In this document: one piece after another, positions 40,151 through 47,376 of the stretch | Numbering within the stretch: position 1 is the stretch's first letter | How the letters are laid out: each line of letters begins with the position of its first letter | IMG/VR virus record: IMGVR_UViG_3300031746_000042 | Span: 1-47,376 of that record | Reading direction: 5' to 3' (one strand) | DNA from: a virus | Length of the DNA: 47,376 nucleotides | Program-made: the position numbers and the translations under genes | Notes under the pieces: generated by a model | What the model saw: only the letters and a program-made list of their open reading frames with translations | What the model was told of the DNA's origin: nothing | Databases searched by the model: none

Positions 40151-40603
40151 GTGTACAAGGACGAAAACTGCCGCTGGGACGTGCTCAAAGAGTACATCCA
40201 CCAACTTACCCTCGAATCCATGCAGGACGAAACGGAGGGTGACTGCTCCACGGTGGGACTGTGGGCGGCCAAGTTTGACATCCCGATTCTCGGCCCCAAA
40301 GACGAACCTGACGCACTCCATGTGAAGGAAGCTATCCAGTACTGTTGCCCGCCAGGAACCCCGCCCGTCCTCAATGCCGACGAGCTTGCAGCATTGCGGG
40401 AACAGGGCGCCGTCTATACCGTGAACGACCAGGGGCAAAAAGAGGTCGTCTGGTATGACAAGGTTGAGTACGATTCGGGAGTAGTCATTCCGCGCCACCA
40501 GATAGACGGCCAGGTAAAGCTCGACAAGGACTGGGACGAGCTTGCCGCCCGCCTAACCCCTGAAGACGAAGAGGACGAAGAGGACGAAGAGGACGAAGAC
40601 TAG
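40151..40603 (+). CDS. Hypothetical protein with acidic tail, 150 aa
   Basis: A GTG start follows CAGGAGG. The C terminus is a run of Glu and Asp coded by repeats of GACGAAGAG (about 40565-40600). The body contains several Cys (QYCCPPG). No family is recognised. Confidence 0.65.
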   Translation: MYKDENCRWDVLKEYIHQLTLESMQDETEGDCSTVGLWAAKFDIPILGPKDEPDALHVKEAIQYCCPPGTPPVLNADELAALREQGAVYTVNDQGQKEVVWYDKVEYDSGVVIPRHQIDGQVKLDKDWDELAARLTPEDEEDEEDEEDED

Positions 40604-40639
40604 CACGCGCCGAACCTCTGACAACAGGAGGGACTGTCG

Positions 40640-40798
40640 GTGAACCAGCAACAGAAGGCCGCGTGGTGCAGTCGAATCGGCAAACTCGACGAGCGGGATC
40701 GCATTACCCTGCGCAATCTGCTCGACGATATGGAAGTGGCGGCGGCATACAACCGCCGCGTCATCGTCGTCACAAACTCATCCCCTGGAAGGGAGTAA
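40640..40798 (+). CDS. Small helical protein, 52 aa
   Basis: CAGGAGGG precedes GTG 40640 by 9 bases. The chain (KLDERDRITLRNLLDDMEVA) is helical, then a strand RRVIVVTNSS. It fills the gap between its neighbours. Confidence 0.6.
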   Translation: MNQQQKAAWCSRIGKLDERDRITLRNLLDDMEVAAAYNRRVIVVTNSSPGRE

Positions 40799-40837
40799 CA
40801 CGCCCCCCACAGACCGAATCTGAGGAGGTCAGCGTCA

Positions 40838-41131
40838 ATGCGCTTGCCCGAATGGTACAAGAACCTGCTCTGGCGCGCCTACAAGGGCCGACTGCTCCGC
40901 CGTGACAATACACGGCTGGGCGCCTACGTCAACGGCATACTGGCACACCAAACCACACTCGAACTGTCCGACAGATTGCTAGGCAGGGGGTGCGCCGGGC
41001 GCGACTACTGCGTCCGCGTGTACCCTGACGGCCGCGTGGGTTCCGCGTGTCTCTACGCAAGGGCGCCCCTAGGCGCGCGGTTTCGTGGCTGGCGCGTCAA
41101 GTGCGCCATGCCCAAAGTAGAGGAGGCATAG
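40838..41131 (+). CDS. Basic hypothetical protein, 97 aa
   Basis: TGAGGAGGTC precedes the ATG. The protein is Arg-rich with Cys at several points (GCAGRDYC, GSACLY). It may bind nucleic acid. Unknown family. Confidence 0.6.
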   Translation: MRLPEWYKNLLWRAYKGRLLRRDNTRLGAYVNGILAHQTTLELSDRLLGRGCAGRDYCVRVYPDGRVGSACLYARAPLGARFRGWRVKCAMPKVEEA

Positions 41132-41135
41132 CACG

Positions 41136-41513
41136 ATGGCAAAGGCTCGTTGGCGTCCAGGCGACTTCATAACGAAGGCACTTTGGGAAATGACGCCCCT
41201 ACAGTATCGTGCTCACCGCATCGTCACGATCCGCCGCAATGTTGCCTCCCAGAAATCAAGCTGCACGCGTGCAGAGGCGGAGGCATGTATCGGCCCCACC
41301 GAATATTTCGCGGTGCTGATTCTGGCCGCGCGTCAAGGCTGCCGCATCCCGAACATCGTGCTAGACCGCGTGGGTTGGGATGTCACACAGCGCCTCATTC
41401 GGGAGGCGCTCTCGAATGGATACCCTGACCTTTTCACAGGGTACATGCCGCCCCACGTGCGCAAGATGAACGCGACACCAGGGTGTGATCGGCCCGAATA
41501 CCTGCAACGGTGA
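41136..41513 (+). CDS. Hypothetical protein, 125 aa
   Basis: The ATG lies 4 bases after the previous stop, with GAGGAGG upstream. The chain is helical (AEACIGPTEYFAVLILAARQ) with a basic N terminus. Unknown family. Confidence 0.6.
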   Translation: MAKARWRPGDFITKALWEMTPLQYRAHRIVTIRRNVASQKSSCTRAEAEACIGPTEYFAVLILAARQGCRIPNIVLDRVGWDVTQRLIREALSNGYPDLFTGYMPPHVRKMNATPGCDRPEYLQR

Positions 41514-41552
41514 CTGCGCAAGACGAACAAGACGAATAGGAGGTTAAGCGCC

Positions 41553-41945
41553 GTGACAAAGACGCTTCGCCAGAAGGTGATCGACCTCCATGTGGCACAC
41601 CTCGCCGAACAGCATTCCGACCTTGAAGTTGGCAGCGTCCAGGAGGATGGCTGGTGCGTTTACCTCCTGCGCCACAACCTCTCCTGGTCGGCGCCCGATG
41701 TCTCAGACCCGATCAAGCCTAGGTTGACTGAGGAAGAGGTCGATTCCCTGCGCCAGTACGTGGGCGCTGTCGTGCGCTATGAGGTCGATAGCTGCACCGA
41801 CAGCCGCTATGTTGTTCACTACTTCACCGATGAGAAGGCGATGTGGGCGAAATGGGATGAATACGAGGCCGAACTAGACGCACTCAACGCGCAGCGCGTC
41901 AACGACTACAACAAGGCCGTCCACGAAATCGACCACGACCTTTAG
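41553..41945 (+). CDS. Hypothetical protein, 130 aa
   Basis: AGGAGG precedes the GTG. A beta middle (WCVYLLRHNLSW) is followed by a helical end (KAMWAKWDEYEAELDALNAQ). Unknown family. Confidence 0.6.
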   Translation: MTKTLRQKVIDLHVAHLAEQHSDLEVGSVQEDGWCVYLLRHNLSWSAPDVSDPIKPRLTEEEVDSLRQYVGAVVRYEVDSCTDSRYVVHYFTDEKAMWAKWDEYEAELDALNAQRVNDYNKAVHEIDHDL

Positions 41946-41974
41946 AGCCGGCCTGGTAGAAAGGACGTGCTGCC

Positions 41975-42169
41975 ATGCTTCGGCTCGTGAGAATCCTGTG
42001 CCTGGCGGCAACGGGTATCGGCTCCTGGGGCGCGTACAACATGCACGCCGCTGCTGTGGAGTACCCGCCCTGCGCCGCAACGGCGAACCTCGCGGGCGCC
42101 TTGATAGGCTGCTTGGCGGTCATGGCACTTGCGGTTTTCGTGTACACTCTCCCAACAAGGGGAAGGTGA
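41975..42169 (+). CDS. Membrane protein with two helices, 64 aa
   Basis: AAAGGACG precedes the ATG weakly. Hydrophobic stretches at about 5-20 (VRILCLAATGIGSWGAY) and 38-60 (ANLAGALIGCLAVMALAVFV) suggest two transmembrane passes, or a signal anchor plus one pass. Confidence 0.6.
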   Translation: MLRLVRILCLAATGIGSWGAYNMHAAAVEYPPCAATANLAGALIGCLAVMALAVFVYTLPTRGR

Positions 42170-42173
42170 TACC

Positions 42174-42710
42174 ATGTCGGACAGCAGCGAAATTGTGGCC
42201 TGGACTTACGACGCGGCGATGCATTGCCTGACGTGCGCCGAGAATCACTTCGGCGTCGCCGCCCTCGCCGACGACCAGAACCCGCCCAAAGACAGCGAGG
42301 GTAACGAGGCGCACCCGGTTTTCGCCTCAGACGACGAATCGGGCTGGTATGGCGAAACCTGCGCTGACTGTGAGCGCCGTATCCCCGATGGTTACGACTG
42401 GGAGGAGGACTTCAACCGCTTCAAGCAAAGCATGTCCATCGTCAAGCCAGACCTTCCCGGCGGCCGCGACGTAGAGGTGGCCACCATCACCTTCGCATTC
42501 GAGCCATTGATGGGGACGCCTATAGGGGTTAAGTTCTACTTTGGCAGCTGCGCAGAGCAGGAGGCGCTGCCGCGCCACTGGTTCTTCCTCGCCGACACGC
42601 GGGCGGACCTGAAACACCAGGCGGCCATGTTCCACCACCTGGCGGACGTTATCGAACAGCACCTGCCGCCGAAGCAGGAGGTAAACTGTGGCCCCCGGCC
42701 ACAGTGCTAA
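42174..42710 (+). CDS. Phage protein with Cys pairs, 178 aa
   Basis: GGGAAGGTG precedes ATG 42174. HCLTCAENHF and ETCADCERRI give two CxxC pairs, with SEGNEAHPVFASDD between. This block recurs widely in short phage proteins without a known role. A long C-terminal part is mixed alpha/beta. Zinc binding is likely. Confidence 0.65.
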   Translation: MSDSSEIVAWTYDAAMHCLTCAENHFGVAALADDQNPPKDSEGNEAHPVFASDDESGWYGETCADCERRIPDGYDWEEDFNRFKQSMSIVKPDLPGGRDVEVATITFAFEPLMGTPIGVKFYFGSCAEQEALPRHWFFLADTRADLKHQAAMFHHLADVIEQHLPPKQEVNCGPRPQC

Positions 42711-42731
42711 GGAATAGGAGGTTTCAGCATC

Positions 42732-43034
42732 ATGCAGGTCGTCGTAGCACGTGCCGAGCAGGAGCCAAAGGCCGTCGAGATTGAGAACACCCTGGAGGCA
42801 ATGCAGAAAATCGTCGGGGGGTACATTGAGGCCGTGCCCTGGACGCTCTCTGAGCCGTTCATGGTCATCTGTAACGAGGAAGGCGCCCTGATGGGGCTGC
42901 CCAAAGGTTGGCTGGGCCTCCGAGGTGACATCTTCGTCACCCGTCAGGGGCCAAAGGGTGAGTTCGCCACCCTAAGCGACTTACAAGCAGCAATGGTTAT
43001 CGAGCGCCTGGAGAAGGGAGGAAAGCAACCATGA
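42732..43034 (+). CDS. DUF3846-like protein, 100 aa
   Basis: TAGGAGG precedes the ATG. EAMQKIVGGYIEAV, then MVICNEEGALMGLP and GDIFVTRQG match the DUF3846 pattern of small phage and plasmid proteins. Function unknown. Confidence 0.7.
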   Translation: MQVVVARAEQEPKAVEIENTLEAMQKIVGGYIEAVPWTLSEPFMVICNEEGALMGLPKGWLGLRGDIFVTRQGPKGEFATLSDLQAAMVIERLEKGGKQP

Positions 43035-43618
43035 CCGCGAAGCCGCAAGTGAGTTCCCCGGAAGCGTGCGCTGTGTTGCAAGGGTTCGACCCTGGCCCCG
43101 GCCATCCAGCGGAGGCCAACGCTTGGTATTACCAAGAGGGGCCTGCTCCTGCTTCAGAGCGGAAGTTCTACTACCAGCTTGACACAGCCCTTGAAACCCC
43201 CGCACCTGCCGGCGACCTAACGGGGAACATCTGGCGGGAGGAAAACCCTATAACCCACAACCTCGAACTTGCGGAGCGGTTTCACATCCAGGCGGACGGT
43301 GAGATCCTGAAAGCCCCGTTCGGGCTGATGGAGTGCCTGACGCGGCGCGCCCCGCTTGCCGTGCAGGTGTACGCCGTACTCCTGGACATTGAGGAGCGCG
43401 CCGCGCGTCGCGCGAAGGTTACATACGGATTCCTGCCCGTATTCGGCGGCGCGACCCGCCGCGACTACGCCGCAGGCATTTATGTAGGCGCATATAACGA
43501 GGCGTTGGGCGCCGCGCGGGACATCTTACAGCGCATCCGCCGCGCTGACGCGTGCGCGTGCATCACCATGCGGGCGCAAGCTTACAAAAGGAAGGTGACA
43601 CCATGCCCGAAGACCTGA
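43031..43618 (+). CDS. Hypothetical protein, 195 aa
   Basis: The ATG overlaps the previous stop by 4 bases with GGGAGG upstream. The C-terminal half is helical (LGAARDILQRIRRADACACI). The last residues overlap the next gene. Unknown family. Confidence 0.55.
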   Translation: MTAKPQVSSPEACAVLQGFDPGPGHPAEANAWYYQEGPAPASERKFYYQLDTALETPAPAGDLTGNIWREENPITHNLELAERFHIQADGEILKAPFGLMECLTRRAPLAVQVYAVLLDIEERAARRAKVTYGFLPVFGGATRRDYAAGIYVGAYNEALGAARDILQRIRRADACACITMRAQAYKRKVTPCPKT

Positions 43619-43959
43619 AGCTGCCCAATATCACCGTTGACGGTGTAACCGGGCCAGTTTACAACCCACCGCCCGGCGTAGTTCACCACAAAGGGCGCGA
43701 GTTCACCGCCGGCGGCGGCTTCGTCTCACCGACTTACCTGTTCCTGTACCTGGAGCGAATCGACGGCGTCCTTTGCGTCACAGACTGGCATGGCAACGTC
43801 GTCTCGCGCGACGTAAAGGTGATCGGGGAGCGATACGACCCGCGGTCTTACGTCACCAGCCGCTGGCTCTATGTTCATATCACGATCAACGGTGTCACCT
43901 ACAGCGGCATGGGTGATACCGGCATGTACGTCAAGGCGCGCCGCATAAAAGGGGGCTAA
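43603..43959 (+). CDS. Hypothetical beta-rich protein, 118 aa
   Basis: I chose ATG 43603, with GGAAGGTG upstream. The chain is strands and turns (YLFLYLERIDGVLCVTDWHG, RWLYVHITINGVTYSG). Unknown family. Confidence 0.6.
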   Translation: MPEDLKLPNITVDGVTGPVYNPPPGVVHHKGREFTAGGGFVSPTYLFLYLERIDGVLCVTDWHGNVVSRDVKVIGERYDPRSYVTSRWLYVHITINGVTYSGMGDTGMYVKARRIKGG

Positions 43960-43962
43960 AAG

Positions 43963-44193
43963 GTGGCAAAGCTCTTCGGCGTCCTGTACGGCGACCAATC
44001 ACAGTACGAAGTTACACGCTGCGGGCACCAGGCGATGCACGTCTCTATCCAAACCTGGGATGGGCAGGTCGCGATGGAGGTCCGCGCTGACGGCGGGTGC
44101 GTGGTAACGCACCGGCTGCTTCAGGGCGCGGCTGAGCCAACGGTTCTCTGGTCAGGTAACATCAACACCGGGGAGGAGGAAAAGGTTAAGTAA
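43963..44193 (+). CDS. Small beta-rich protein, 76 aa
   Basis: A GTG start 4 bases after the previous stop. The chain is mostly strands (AMHVSIQTWDGQVAMEVRAD). Unknown family. Confidence 0.55.
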   Translation: MAKLFGVLYGDQSQYEVTRCGHQAMHVSIQTWDGQVAMEVRADGGCVVTHRLLQGAAEPTVLWSGNINTGEEEKVK

Positions 44194-44222
44194 CGCCTAT
44201 CACGTGAAAGGGAGGTGTCACC

Positions 44223-44549
44223 TTGAAAAAGGACGAACTCGCTGCGCTGCCCAAGGGAACGAAGCTCTTCTGCGTCCTGCGGCACAAGTCACGGTCTGGA
44301 ATGCTCCACATCATCGACCTGTTCCGCATCATCACGGACGTTCGCCCTGAATACCCGCCGGACATCCGTTACGTGCGGGTGTTTCAGGATGAGGAACCCA
44401 AGTGCCCGTTCAAGTACACCGGCTTTGACGCCAATTACCAGGGATACAGTGTTCGCGGCGGCAACCAGGACATGGGCTTCCATCTCGTGTACGGGCTTTC
44501 CCGGTGGGCGACCGGCGACCCTTACCACTTCGAGTATAGCTGGGTATAG
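44223..44549 (+). CDS. Conserved phage protein (RSGM...DMGFHLVY type), 108 aa
   Basis: A TTG start has GGGAGGTG upstream. LRHKSRSGMLHIIDLF and GGNQDMGFHLVYGLSR match a pattern I know from many small phage and prophage proteins of unknown function. Confidence 0.7.
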   Translation: MKKDELAALPKGTKLFCVLRHKSRSGMLHIIDLFRIITDVRPEYPPDIRYVRVFQDEEPKCPFKYTGFDANYQGYSVRGGNQDMGFHLVYGLSRWATGDPYHFEYSWV

Positions 44550-44560
44550 GGGGCCAAGAA

Positions 44561-45247
44561 ATGAACCCGTACGTCGCGTGTCGTCAGCTTATCAAGCGGC
44601 GGAATCAACAGACGCCCACCCCGCTTCTGCACGTGGCGGCGGTGGCCCCGCCTGATCGGCCCATGGACGCCGTTCTGTGGGCGGGCTACGACGATGTCCT
44701 GTTCCAGGTGAGCACGTACAACCTCAGCGACGACAGAGCCTGGCACATGCTCAACTGCGCCCTGGAGGTGTGCGGCCTCCCACGTGTGCCTGAGTACCCC
44801 AAGGCGAATACGATGTTTCGCCTCTGGGAAAGCCCCATAAACAACGCTGTTGGGTGGGTTGTTGAGAAAACGCTGTCCCGGCTGTTCGCTGAGTGCCCGT
44901 ACGCATTGCGAAAGCGTTCTGATAACTCCTTGATCCTTTCACCACTGCTCCTTGACAACTACGACTGCATGTTACGCGTGTGCTACGTCTATGACGGTGC
45001 CGTCAGCAACGTAGGTGACGCTCCGACGTACGCCGTAGGCGTAAACGACGAAGCACTGCAACTCCTGCGACAGCTGCATCCGGTCACGATGTACGCCGGG
45101 CCATACTGGTACAAACCTGCGGCGTCGGCACCAGCGACTACATCCGCGCAGCTGTGCAGCGAGTATTTCGTCATCGCGGCGGAAACGGAGCACCACTGGC
45201 TGCCGCGACTTCTGGCGGCAAATCACGGCGGCTGGGGGCGTGCGTAG
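44561..45247 (+). CDS. Hypothetical protein, 228 aa
   Basis: ATG 44561 lacks a strong site. The chain is mixed alpha/beta and has no motif I can name. It is the third longest of the small-gene set. Confidence 0.55.
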   Translation: MNPYVACRQLIKRRNQQTPTPLLHVAAVAPPDRPMDAVLWAGYDDVLFQVSTYNLSDDRAWHMLNCALEVCGLPRVPEYPKANTMFRLWESPINNAVGWVVEKTLSRLFAECPYALRKRSDNSLILSPLLLDNYDCMLRVCYVYDGAVSNVGDAPTYAVGVNDEALQLLRQLHPVTMYAGPYWYKPAASAPATTSAQLCSEYFVIAAETEHHWLPRLLAANHGGWGRA

Positions 45248-45277
45248 TTACCACTTCCACCGAAGGGAGGTGCCACG

Positions 45278-45565
45278 ATGTACATCAAGATTCACCGCGC
45301 CAAGACGGGTGAGACGGTCGGCGAAGGTAGGGGGCGGAAGTTCTCGGCGGCCGTCGCCAGGTTGTACTACATGTGGTATTGCGCGCAGTACGGCAAAGGC
45401 GACCGCCAGCGAACGGTTGCCACTTGCCAGCGCGTCGTTTACTCAGGCACGATGGCCGTCTACCACGTGCAGATGGGCTACCGCCCCGACTTCAGGTCCA
45501 ACACGTACACGCTGGACCCCACGATCATCGTGCGGGTCGATTACAAGCGCGGTGAACTCCGGTGA
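45278..45565 (+). CDS. Hypothetical protein, 95 aa
   Basis: GGGAGGTG precedes the ATG. Beta strands flank a central helix (AAVARLYYMWYCAQYG). Unknown family. Confidence 0.6.
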   Translation: MYIKIHRAKTGETVGEGRGRKFSAAVARLYYMWYCAQYGKGDRQRTVATCQRVVYSGTMAVYHVQMGYRPDFRSNTYTLDPTIIVRVDYKRGELR

Positions 45566-45608
45566 ACGACCTGCGCCAGTACCTAACTAGGCAGAGGAGG
45601 GTCTGAGC

Positions 45609-46427
45609 ATGAGCGGGCAGAAGTGGAGCAGCCCGGAAATGTACACGCGCCTGATCGTGCGCCCGTCACCTGATGGCGTTCTGGCCGCCGCGTTGTGGTG
45701 TCGGCATTATGGCACGCCGACGTGGGCGCTCTTCGTGGACGAAGTGCACGCGGAGGACATCCCGCTACAGATGAGTGCCCACAAGCGCGTCGTCGTCATC
45801 GGCGTCACCCTGACGCCGGACCTGGCCGAATCTCTGCTGCGGGCGGGGTGGGAACTCGACGTGACCGCTGACCCTGAGCAGGAGCTAGGACTTCTTACAC
45901 GCTTGCGGGCGGTGGCAAACGCGATTCGTGGGCGCTACAGTATGCGCAGCGGCGCCGCGTTGTGCGAACTCATGCAGGGTAATGTAGCCGCCGTGGCGTG
46001 GCGTGGTTTAGCGACGACAACGGATGCCGTCGCGCGGGATGTGGCCGACCCTGACAAGACACAGCGGGACTGGCGGGCTGTCACTGCATACCTCGCGCAA
46101 CTTATCTCTTGGGTTGGTCCACGTGCGGTCCTGACACGTCTTGCCACCATGCATGACGACGCGTCGCTTCGAGAGGAGGCCAACGCGTACCTGGAGGAGC
46201 GGGGCGATATGGTCGGCAGCTACACGTGGCAGGACATCCGGGATTTGCTAGTTGCCTCACGTAACGGCTACCGCATTAGCTCCCCGGACCTGTGGACCTT
46301 CTTCACCACTGAGGCCGACGAGGTGCGCGGCGACATCGCGCAGGCCGGAGTGGAAGTCCTCCAGGACGCGCTCGACGCGTTCCTGACAAAGCAGCACGGC
46401 GCGAACTGGGACGGTTCTAGCAAGTGA
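45609..46427 (+). CDS. Hypothetical protein, faintly DHH-phosphoesterase-like, 272 aa
   Basis: AGAGGAGGG precedes the ATG. The start LIVRPSPDGVLAAALWCRHY followed by a strand (HKRVVVIGVTLTPDLAESLL) recalls the N-terminal fold of DHH phosphoesterases (DxDGxxAA). The DHH motif itself is absent, so it may be a non-catalytic relative or unrelated. The C-terminal half is helical. Confidence 0.55.
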   Translation: MSGQKWSSPEMYTRLIVRPSPDGVLAAALWCRHYGTPTWALFVDEVHAEDIPLQMSAHKRVVVIGVTLTPDLAESLLRAGWELDVTADPEQELGLLTRLRAVANAIRGRYSMRSGAALCELMQGNVAAVAWRGLATTTDAVARDVADPDKTQRDWRAVTAYLAQLISWVGPRAVLTRLATMHDDASLREEANAYLEERGDMVGSYTWQDIRDLLVASRNGYRISSPDLWTFFTTEADEVRGDIAQAGVEVLQDALDAFLTKQHGANWDGSSK

Positions 46428-46753
46428 AGGCCAAGCTCGACTTCACCGGCCACTGGTGTACCGTAAAACGCGAACCCAGCGACCCGCACATGAAGAATCA
46501 CAGCCACTTCATGTACTGGGTCAGGAAGACCCTGCTGGCGCAGGGCTACAAGGTCGTCAAGAAGCTTATGGAGAAGGACGGCCACATGGTTGACAGGTAC
46601 GAGTACTACGTGCGCACGCGGCGCTTTCTCTACGCCGAGTGGGGCGCCACGCGCGAGGAGTTCGCCCTGCGTGACCCGCGCTTCGTGTTCTTCGACGACG
46701 CCCGCGACCACTTCAACCGTGAAGGCAAAGCGGGACTCGAACTACTCTGGTGA
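46424..46753 (+). CDS. Conserved phage protein (QGY...KDGHMVD...RTR type), 109 aa
   Basis: GTG 46424 overlaps the previous stop. LAQGYKVVKKLMEKDGHMVD and YYVRTRR match a small conserved protein of Bacillota phages with no known role. Confidence 0.7.
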   Translation: MKAKLDFTGHWCTVKREPSDPHMKNHSHFMYWVRKTLLAQGYKVVKKLMEKDGHMVDRYEYYVRTRRFLYAEWGATREEFALRDPRFVFFDDARDHFNREGKAGLELLW

Positions 46754-46765
46754 GGAGAGATCACT

Positions 46766-47089
46766 GTGAAACTGGAAGACGTGTTTGCTCTCGAAAGCGT
46801 CCGCACAATTGAGGTTAAGGGCGGGCCTACGATGAAGAAGGCAGGTGCCAAGTACTACACACACATCACGGTCAAGCTGGCTATCGGTGCGCAGGAAGTA
46901 CCTGTATTTGTGAGGGGCGAAGGCGAAACGTTGGGGGCGTCGTATGGTACGGCTGTATTCCTGCTGCGCGACGAACTTCACGAGCGCCTAGTCGCCTGCG
47001 CGCAAGCCGCCGCGCAAGCCGTCAGTACCGTGCGTGACACCGCCTTCAAGTTGAGCTTGAAGCTGAAGGATGAGGAGCCGCAGCCGTGA
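46766..47089 (+). CDS. Hypothetical protein, 107 aa
   Basis: GTG 46766 follows GAGGAGAG. Strands (TIEVKGGPTMKKAGAKYYTH, VPVFVRGEG) are followed by a long helix (ERLVACAQAAAQAV). It overlaps the next start by 4 bases. Unknown family. Confidence 0.6.
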   Translation: MKLEDVFALESVRTIEVKGGPTMKKAGAKYYTHITVKLAIGAQEVPVFVRGEGETLGASYGTAVFLLRDELHERLVACAQAAAQAVSTVRDTAFKLSLKLKDEEPQP

Positions 47090-47376
47090 TCCGCGTCATT
47101 CGCGTCACAGGTGCCCCGCTCCAGGAGCAGGGGATCAAGGTGCTGGAGTATGAAACCGACCAGCCCCTTGCGGACGCGCTGGCTGAGATCGAGGCCAGCT
47201 TTCCCGGCGACCTGGAGGCGGAGGTCAGGGAATACGGTGCCAAGGAAGGTGGTAGCAGTGAACCCAGAGGATCGGAACAGGCAGGAGGATCAAGCGATGG
47301 ACGATCAGCGCGAGGGGATCCGAACGCTGATGGCGGCGCCGCTCCGAAAAGAGGGCCGAATCGAGGAGATAATCGG
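47086..47376 (+). CDS. Hypothetical protein, 5' part of gene split by the contig ends
   Basis: A GTG start at 47086 overlaps the previous stop. The N-terminal 40 residues (MIRVIRVTGAPL, then EQGIKVLEYETD and LADALAEIEASF) are a compact alpha/beta unit. The rest is a disordered Gly/Ser/Arg tail that continues at position 1 and ends at 236. Total length is about 174 aa. Confidence 0.65.
   Translation, partial: MIRVIRVTGAPLQEQGIKVLEYETDQPLADALAEIEASFPGDLEAEVREYGAKEGGSSEPRGSEQAGGSSDGRSARGDPNADGGAAPKRGPNRGDNR
47201..47376. repeat. Terminal direct repeat, right copy
   Basis: It is identical to 1-176 except T at 47328 for C at 128. The change is silent in the split gene (GCT/GCC, Ala) but changes Pro to Leu in the gene that starts at 97. 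Confidence 0.95.

Overview
The window is an essentially complete genome of a tailed bacteriophage, most likely a podovirus (short tail). Terminase, portal, capsid, adaptor, fibre and large internal-virion-type proteins are present. No tape measure, tail tube or sheath is recognisable. The first and last 176 bases are the same sequence apart from one base, and one gene runs off the right end and continues at position 1, so the contig closes into a circle of about 47.2 kb. Nearly every gene has a strong GGAGGTG-type Shine-Dalgarno site, and the endolysin, LLH-like holin and XhlA-like protein fit a Gram-positive host. My best guess is a GC-rich member of the Bacillota. I see no integrase, excisionase, RNA polymerase or CRISPR array.

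Layout. Two convergent gene blocks meet at a GC-rich hairpin (17431-17462). They diverge from a control region of about 1.7 kb (38260-39951). The rightward block runs 39049-47376 and continues 1-17418. It starts with many small unknown proteins, several with Cys pairs, then a XRE regulator with its own promoter. The replication and recombination genes follow: SNF2 helicase, Fe-S PD-(D/E)XK nuclease, Sak4-like ATPase with an AT-hook arm, DUF669-like protein, CHC2/TOPRIM primase-helicase, RuvC-like nuclease, and a uracil-DNA glycosylase/DNA polymerase A fusion. A MazG-like pyrophosphohydrolase comes near the end. Inside this block, 7016-7935 is an RNA-rich stretch with a class II tRNA and three tRNA-like folds of about 148 nt. 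A 34-bp perfect inverted repeat sits in the 0.5-kb gap 10773-11263.

The leftward block (38320 to 17461) begins with a small module: Cys-rich proteins, two of them tandem paralogues, and a Dam-type adenine methyltransferase. A second promoter (35771-35799) then serves the morphogenesis genes: TerS, TerL, portal, scaffold-like protein, SU10-like capsid protein and decoration-like protein. The lysis genes XhlA, holin and M15 endolysin come next, followed by adaptor, nozzle-like protein, a 969-residue DNRLRE-type fibre, a small tail protein and two large probable ejection proteins.

How it works together (inference). Host sigma-70 type promoters with 17-bp spacers start the blocks. The replication genes resemble known phage Sak4/SSB/PolA sets. 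The methyltransferase may mark phage DNA. The most unusual parts are the tRNA-like RNA cluster, the 34-bp inverted repeat, the tandem Cys-rich paralogues and the palindrome-rich divergent control region.
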